From: Pontivivens nitratireducens
Lineage (GTDB): Bacteria; Pseudomonadota; Alphaproteobacteria; Rhodobacterales; Rhodobacteraceae
Direction of reading: 5' to 3'
DNA: 64,000 nt
Assembly (NCBI RefSeq): GCF_014235845.1
Contig: NZ_JACJUQ010000007.1
Span: 114,766-178,765, forward strand
Shown: one piece after another, positions 61,461-64,000 of the stretch
Layout of the letters: the number at the start of each line of letters is the position of its first letter
Numbering within the stretch: the first letter of the stretch is position 1
Notes under the pieces: model-generated
What the model saw: the letters and a program-made list of their open reading frames with translations, nothing else
Database searches by the model: none
What the model was told of the DNA's origin: nothing
Made by a program: the position numbers and the translations under genes

Positions 61461-62100
61461 TCGCGTCTCCTCCGCAAAGGCATCAAGCCAGAGCGCGGCA
61501 ATGCCCTGGGGGCGACTTACAGGTGGCTCGCGTCACGTAAGAACACCAAAGATCCCGGCGACATCCGACGTATCATGCGCGAGCACATTTTCGCGATGAT
61601 CGAAGTCGCGCCAGGGACAAAGATCTTGGGTGAGAGCCTCGTTCAGCGTCGGCTCCACAGCGTCGTGTCCTTGGCTTCAGAAGCAAAGCTCAACCCCCGG
61701 ACGCTCCGGAATGTCCTCGCGGCCCGCGGGCTGATCCCCGCCGAGGACAATGCCGCCGGCCATCACGTCTTCGAGGCGGCCGCGGGCGAACGCGTTGCGG
61801 CATCGATCGCACGGTCAACCAAGATCGCGTCACTTCCTGCGGCGATGAACTGCACCCAGCCTCAGGCTGGACAACTCGTCGATGAGGGCATGCTTGATCC
61901 CATCGCGGACGGTCGGAGATACGCCGTTGGGCGAACGCGAAAGGCGATCGACAACCGGGATATCGAGAGGTTCCTCTCGGCGCTGCATGCGTCCGCGCAA
62001 TCCGTTGACATGGCTGCCGACGGGATGGTGACGATCGCAAAGGCCGCCGAGAAGGCAAAGCTGTCCTGCATCGAGATCGTGCATCTCGTGCTTGGCGGCT
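61460..62100 (+). pseudogene. TniQ-family fragment
   Basis: The C-terminal part of a TniQ/TnsD-like target-selection protein: LVQRRLHSVVSLASEAKLNP, RTLRNVLAARGLIPAEDNAA, and the ending DMAADGMVTIAKAAEKAKLS with EIVHLVLGGLPWGAIE. The N-terminal zinc-binding domain is absent. It is on the plus strand, opposite to the TniB gene, which shows an inversion because these two genes normally run in the same direction. It is cut at about 62100 by the IS3 fragment. Confidence 0.7.
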
Positions 62101-62731
62101 TGCCGTGGGGCGCTATCGAGTGCGTCGTCTGATGGCGAAGATGGGTCTTGAGGCAATCTATAAACGTCCCAGAACCAGCCAACCGCATCCACAGCACCCG
62201 GTCTTCCCGTATCTACTGAGGAAGATGATGATCGACCGCCCCAATCATGTCTGGTGCGCCGACATCACGTTTGTGCCGGTTCGGAACGGCTTCTTGTATC
62301 TGGTCGCCATCATGGATTGGGCCACGCGCAAGGTCCTGAGCTGGCGGCTCAGCAACACGATGCACGCCGACTTCTGCGTCGAGGCGCTGAACGAGGCCAT
62401 CGCCAGATACGGCCCGCCCGAGATCATGAATACGGATCAAGGATCGCAGTTCACAGGCTCAGCCTGGATCACACCGCTGACCGAGGCCGGTGTGCGCATC
62501 TCCATGGACGGGCGCGGGCGCTACCTTGATAACATCTTCATCGAACGATTGTGGCGCAGCCTGAAGCAGGAGGCCATCTACCTTGAAGAAATCGACGATG
62601 GCTTCAAGGCCCGCCGCGTCATCAAGGACTGGATGGCCTTCTACAACACCAGACGACCCCATTCCGCGCTTGATCGGCAGACGCCCGACGAAGCATATTG
62701 GGCAGGCTTGGAAGAGCAAAAAGCAGCATGA
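62100..62731 (+). pseudogene. IS3-family transposase orfB, 5' truncated
   Basis: Integrase-core half of an IS3 transposase (about 205 aa): YRVRRLMAKMGLEAIYKRPR, VWCADITFVPVRNGFLYLVA (first catalytic Asp), MNTDQGSQFTGSAW (second Asp), and RGRYLDNIFIERLWRSLKQE (catalytic Glu). All DDE residues are present, but the N-terminal part of orfB and all of orfA are missing, replaced by TniQ sequence. Confidence 0.88.
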
Positions 62732-62768
62732 AACCTAAACCCTATACACCTTAGAAACGCTGCAAACC

Positions 62769-62793
62769 TGTCCGAAAAGGTGGGACCACTTCA
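62769..62793 (+). repeat. right inverted repeat of the IS3 element
   Basis: The sequence GTCCGAAAAGGTGGGACCACTTCA ends at 62793; its reverse complement TGAAGTGGTCCCACCTTTTC is the usual outer end of several IS3-family elements. The left repeat is not found at the other side, in keeping with a truncated element. The 180 bases after it are AT-rich and hold no gene I can support before 62977. Confidence 0.75.
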
Positions 62794-62976
62794 GTAATTC
62801 ATGTGGTGACTACTGTAAGTGAAATTTAAGTTGATCGCGCAGTAATTATATTTTCAGTATATCATACTGATTCGGGTGTGAAATCCATCCGACCGTGCTG
62901 CCGACTTGCCGCGCTATACAAATCTGGTCAGGGGGCGGGCCTTGATCATTTTGGGATCATTCTGGGGGAACGACTG

Positions 62977-64000
62977 ATGATCTATGCTGACCGCTTGGCC
63001 ATTTTGAAAACTGCTGCAAACTGGTGTCGGCATGTTTCAGGCGTTCGGATGTCATTCATCCTGAGCGTGCTGTTTTCCACAATCCTGGGCTTCATGCTGA
63101 TGTTGGGATCGCCTCAGGCGGCGCATGCGGCAATCACCGATTGTACGAACATGGTATCGCCTAATGAGTATGCTCTGAACCTGATTCAAGATACTTGCAT
63201 GATAAATACTGCTGTTCCCGTCGAAGATCAGACAAGTGACGAGTTTCTCTTTATTCAGCCCGTCTATGATACCGGCAACGCGAACTTTCGATATGTATCG
63301 AACGCGAACAATCTGTTCTACCATGTGTCATCGGCGTCCGGGTCTGGAACAGTTGGCGGCAGCACTTGGGTTGTTACGTTGGATTGTAATGCCGGATGTA
63401 CGGTATCCCCGGTCTCGGGCGCGTCGTTTGTCCCCTTCACCTATACGTTCAGCGGCACTACAGGAAGCATGAGTGGCGGCGCGGCGCCCGAGCTGGACGT
63501 CCGCAACAGCGCGGACAATGCCGATATCGGTGACGGAAGTACAACGATCACTACGGCGCTTGGTACGGATTTCGGCACTGTTACTGTCGGCTCGACCGCC
63601 ACCAACAGCTTCCGGGCGGAAAACAACGGCACTTCAGCGCTGACCTTTGGTACGGACGCGCTGGCGATATCCAATACAACGGACTTTCAGATCACCGCCG
63701 ACCTGACCAACTCCGGAACCGTGGCAAGCTCGGGCGTGAACACGTTCTCTATCCGTTTCAATCCGGCCACGGGCGGGACGAAGACATCGACAGTCACCAT
63801 TCGGTCAGATGATGACGATGAAGACCCATATACGTTCTCAATTCGCGGCACGGGCAACTCCTTGCCCGCGGCGGAGGCCGGGAGCAATGCTGTCGTCGAC
63901 AGCGGGAATGACGTCATGCTCGACAGCGCGGGGTCCGTTGCCAATGATGCGGGCCAGACGCTGACCTATGCCTGGGCCCAGACCGCCGGTCCCGCCGTCG
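62977..64000 (+). CDS. large secreted protein with choice-of-anchor and PKD-like repeats, 5' part
   Basis: It is open to the right edge. The ATG at 62977 is chosen over the one at 63049 because GGGGGAA lies 6 bases before it. It gives a long signal sequence (MIYADRLAILKTAANWCRHV..., hydrophobic core LSVLFSTILGFMLMLG, cleavage after PQAAHA). After a Cys-containing N-terminal domain comes a choice-of-anchor D-like module (SGTVASSGVNTFSIRFNPAT, TSTVTIRSDDDDEDPYTFSI, ending RGTGN), then PAAEAGSNAVVDSGNDVMLD and QTLTYAWAQTAGPAVV, the signature of PKD/K319-type repeats. Such proteins are extracellular or outer-membrane adhesins, often with a C-terminal anchor that lies beyond this window. Confidence 0.85.
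   Translation, partial: MIYADRLAILKTAANWCRHVSGVRMSFILSVLFSTILGFMLMLGSPQAAHAAITDCTNMVSPNEYALNLIQDTCMINTAVPVEDQTSDEFLFIQPVYDTGNANFRYVSNANNLFYHVSSASGSGTVGGSTWVVTLDCNAGCTVSPVSGASFVPFTYTFSGTTGSMSGGAAPELDVRNSADNADIGDGSTTITTALGTDFGTVTVGSTATNSFRAENNGTSALTFGTDALAISNTTDFQITADLTNSGTVASSGVNTFSIRFNPATGGTKTSTVTIRSDDDDEDPYTFSIRGTGNSLPAAEAGSNAVVDSGNDVMLDSAGSVANDAGQTLTYAWAQTAGPAV

Larger units (their letters stand above)
58190..62793. mobile_element. composite remnant island of transposon, defence and RT fragments
   Basis: Between the class II reductase and a large surface protein, every reading frame is a fragment: a frameshifted reverse transcriptase (+), a restriction-nuclease piece (-), a type I specificity-subunit piece (-), a TniB-like ATPase (-), a TniQ piece (+) and the 3' half of an IS3 element (+). 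Joins are abrupt and fall inside coding sequence. Low-GC stretches such as 58320-58380 contrast with the GC-rich chromosome. The TniB/TniQ pair indicates a Tn5053/Tn7-type ancestor without its TniA transposase; no complete mobile element remains. Confidence 0.75.

Noticed and set aside
63236..63944. Minus-strand and alternative frames over the surface protein
   Set aside because: They lack ribosome sites and domains, while the main frame has a signal peptide and recognisable repeat modules.

Overview
The window is GC-rich chromosomal DNA from an alphaproteobacterium, most likely Rhodobacterales/Rhodobacteraceae (roseobacter-like). This rests on gene content and order: ybgC-tolQRAB-pal-cpoB followed by tilS and ftsH, ruvCAB beside it, fhs with folD, short-form hisG with hisZ, an adenosylcobalamin-dependent ribonucleotide reductase, the DUF1489, DUF2161 and DUF1127 proteins, and several TTG starts. 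No taxonomic search was possible.

Layout. 0.3-12.5 kb: polA, two small unknowns, then leuC-leuD, a membrane protein and a secreted phosphatase/nuclease-like protein, leuB, a DMT permease, tRNA-Pro(CGG) and an acetyltransferase. 12.6-18.9 kb: asd, a secreted unknown, a beta carbonic anhydrase, an M17 aminopeptidase overlapping an NlpC/P60 protein, and pdeM. 18.9-34 kb, almost all minus strand: fhs-chorismate mutase-folD, then ruvC-ruvA-ruvB, ybgC-tolQ-tolR-tolA-tolB-pal-cpoB, tilS and ftsH. 34-42 kb: a DUF1127 protein with a strong terminator, prmA, msrA, an MFS permease, a dipeptidase, a lipoprotein, leuA with a leucine-rich leader peptide, and an isocitrate lyase/PEP mutase family enzyme. 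42.4-48 kb: the rod-shape operon mreB-mreC-mreD-mrdA-rodA. 48-58.2 kb: a hydroxyacid dehydrogenase, a lipoprotein, aroC, DUF2161, a flavin reductase, hisS-hisZ-hisG, DUF1489 and the class II ribonucleotide reductase.

58.2-62.8 kb is different. It is a scar of joined gene fragments: a frameshifted reverse transcriptase, a piece of a restriction-type nuclease, a piece of a type I specificity subunit, a TniB-like transposition ATPase, a TniQ fragment in the opposite orientation, and the 3' end of an IS3-family element with its right inverted repeat. A strong sigma70-like promoter and two TGTCC-type repeats lie at its left side. Beyond it a large secreted repeat-domain protein starts and runs off the window.

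How the genes work together: leucine synthesis is split between leuCD/leuB and a separately attenuated leuA. Envelope functions dominate the middle (Tol-Pal constriction, MreBCD/PBP2/RodA elongation). Holliday-junction processing (RuvABC) and one-carbon folate metabolism (Fhs/FolD) are complete units. The most unusual signals are the composite island at 58-63 kb, an AT-rich in-frame block inside hisS, and the near-leaderless leuA leader peptide.
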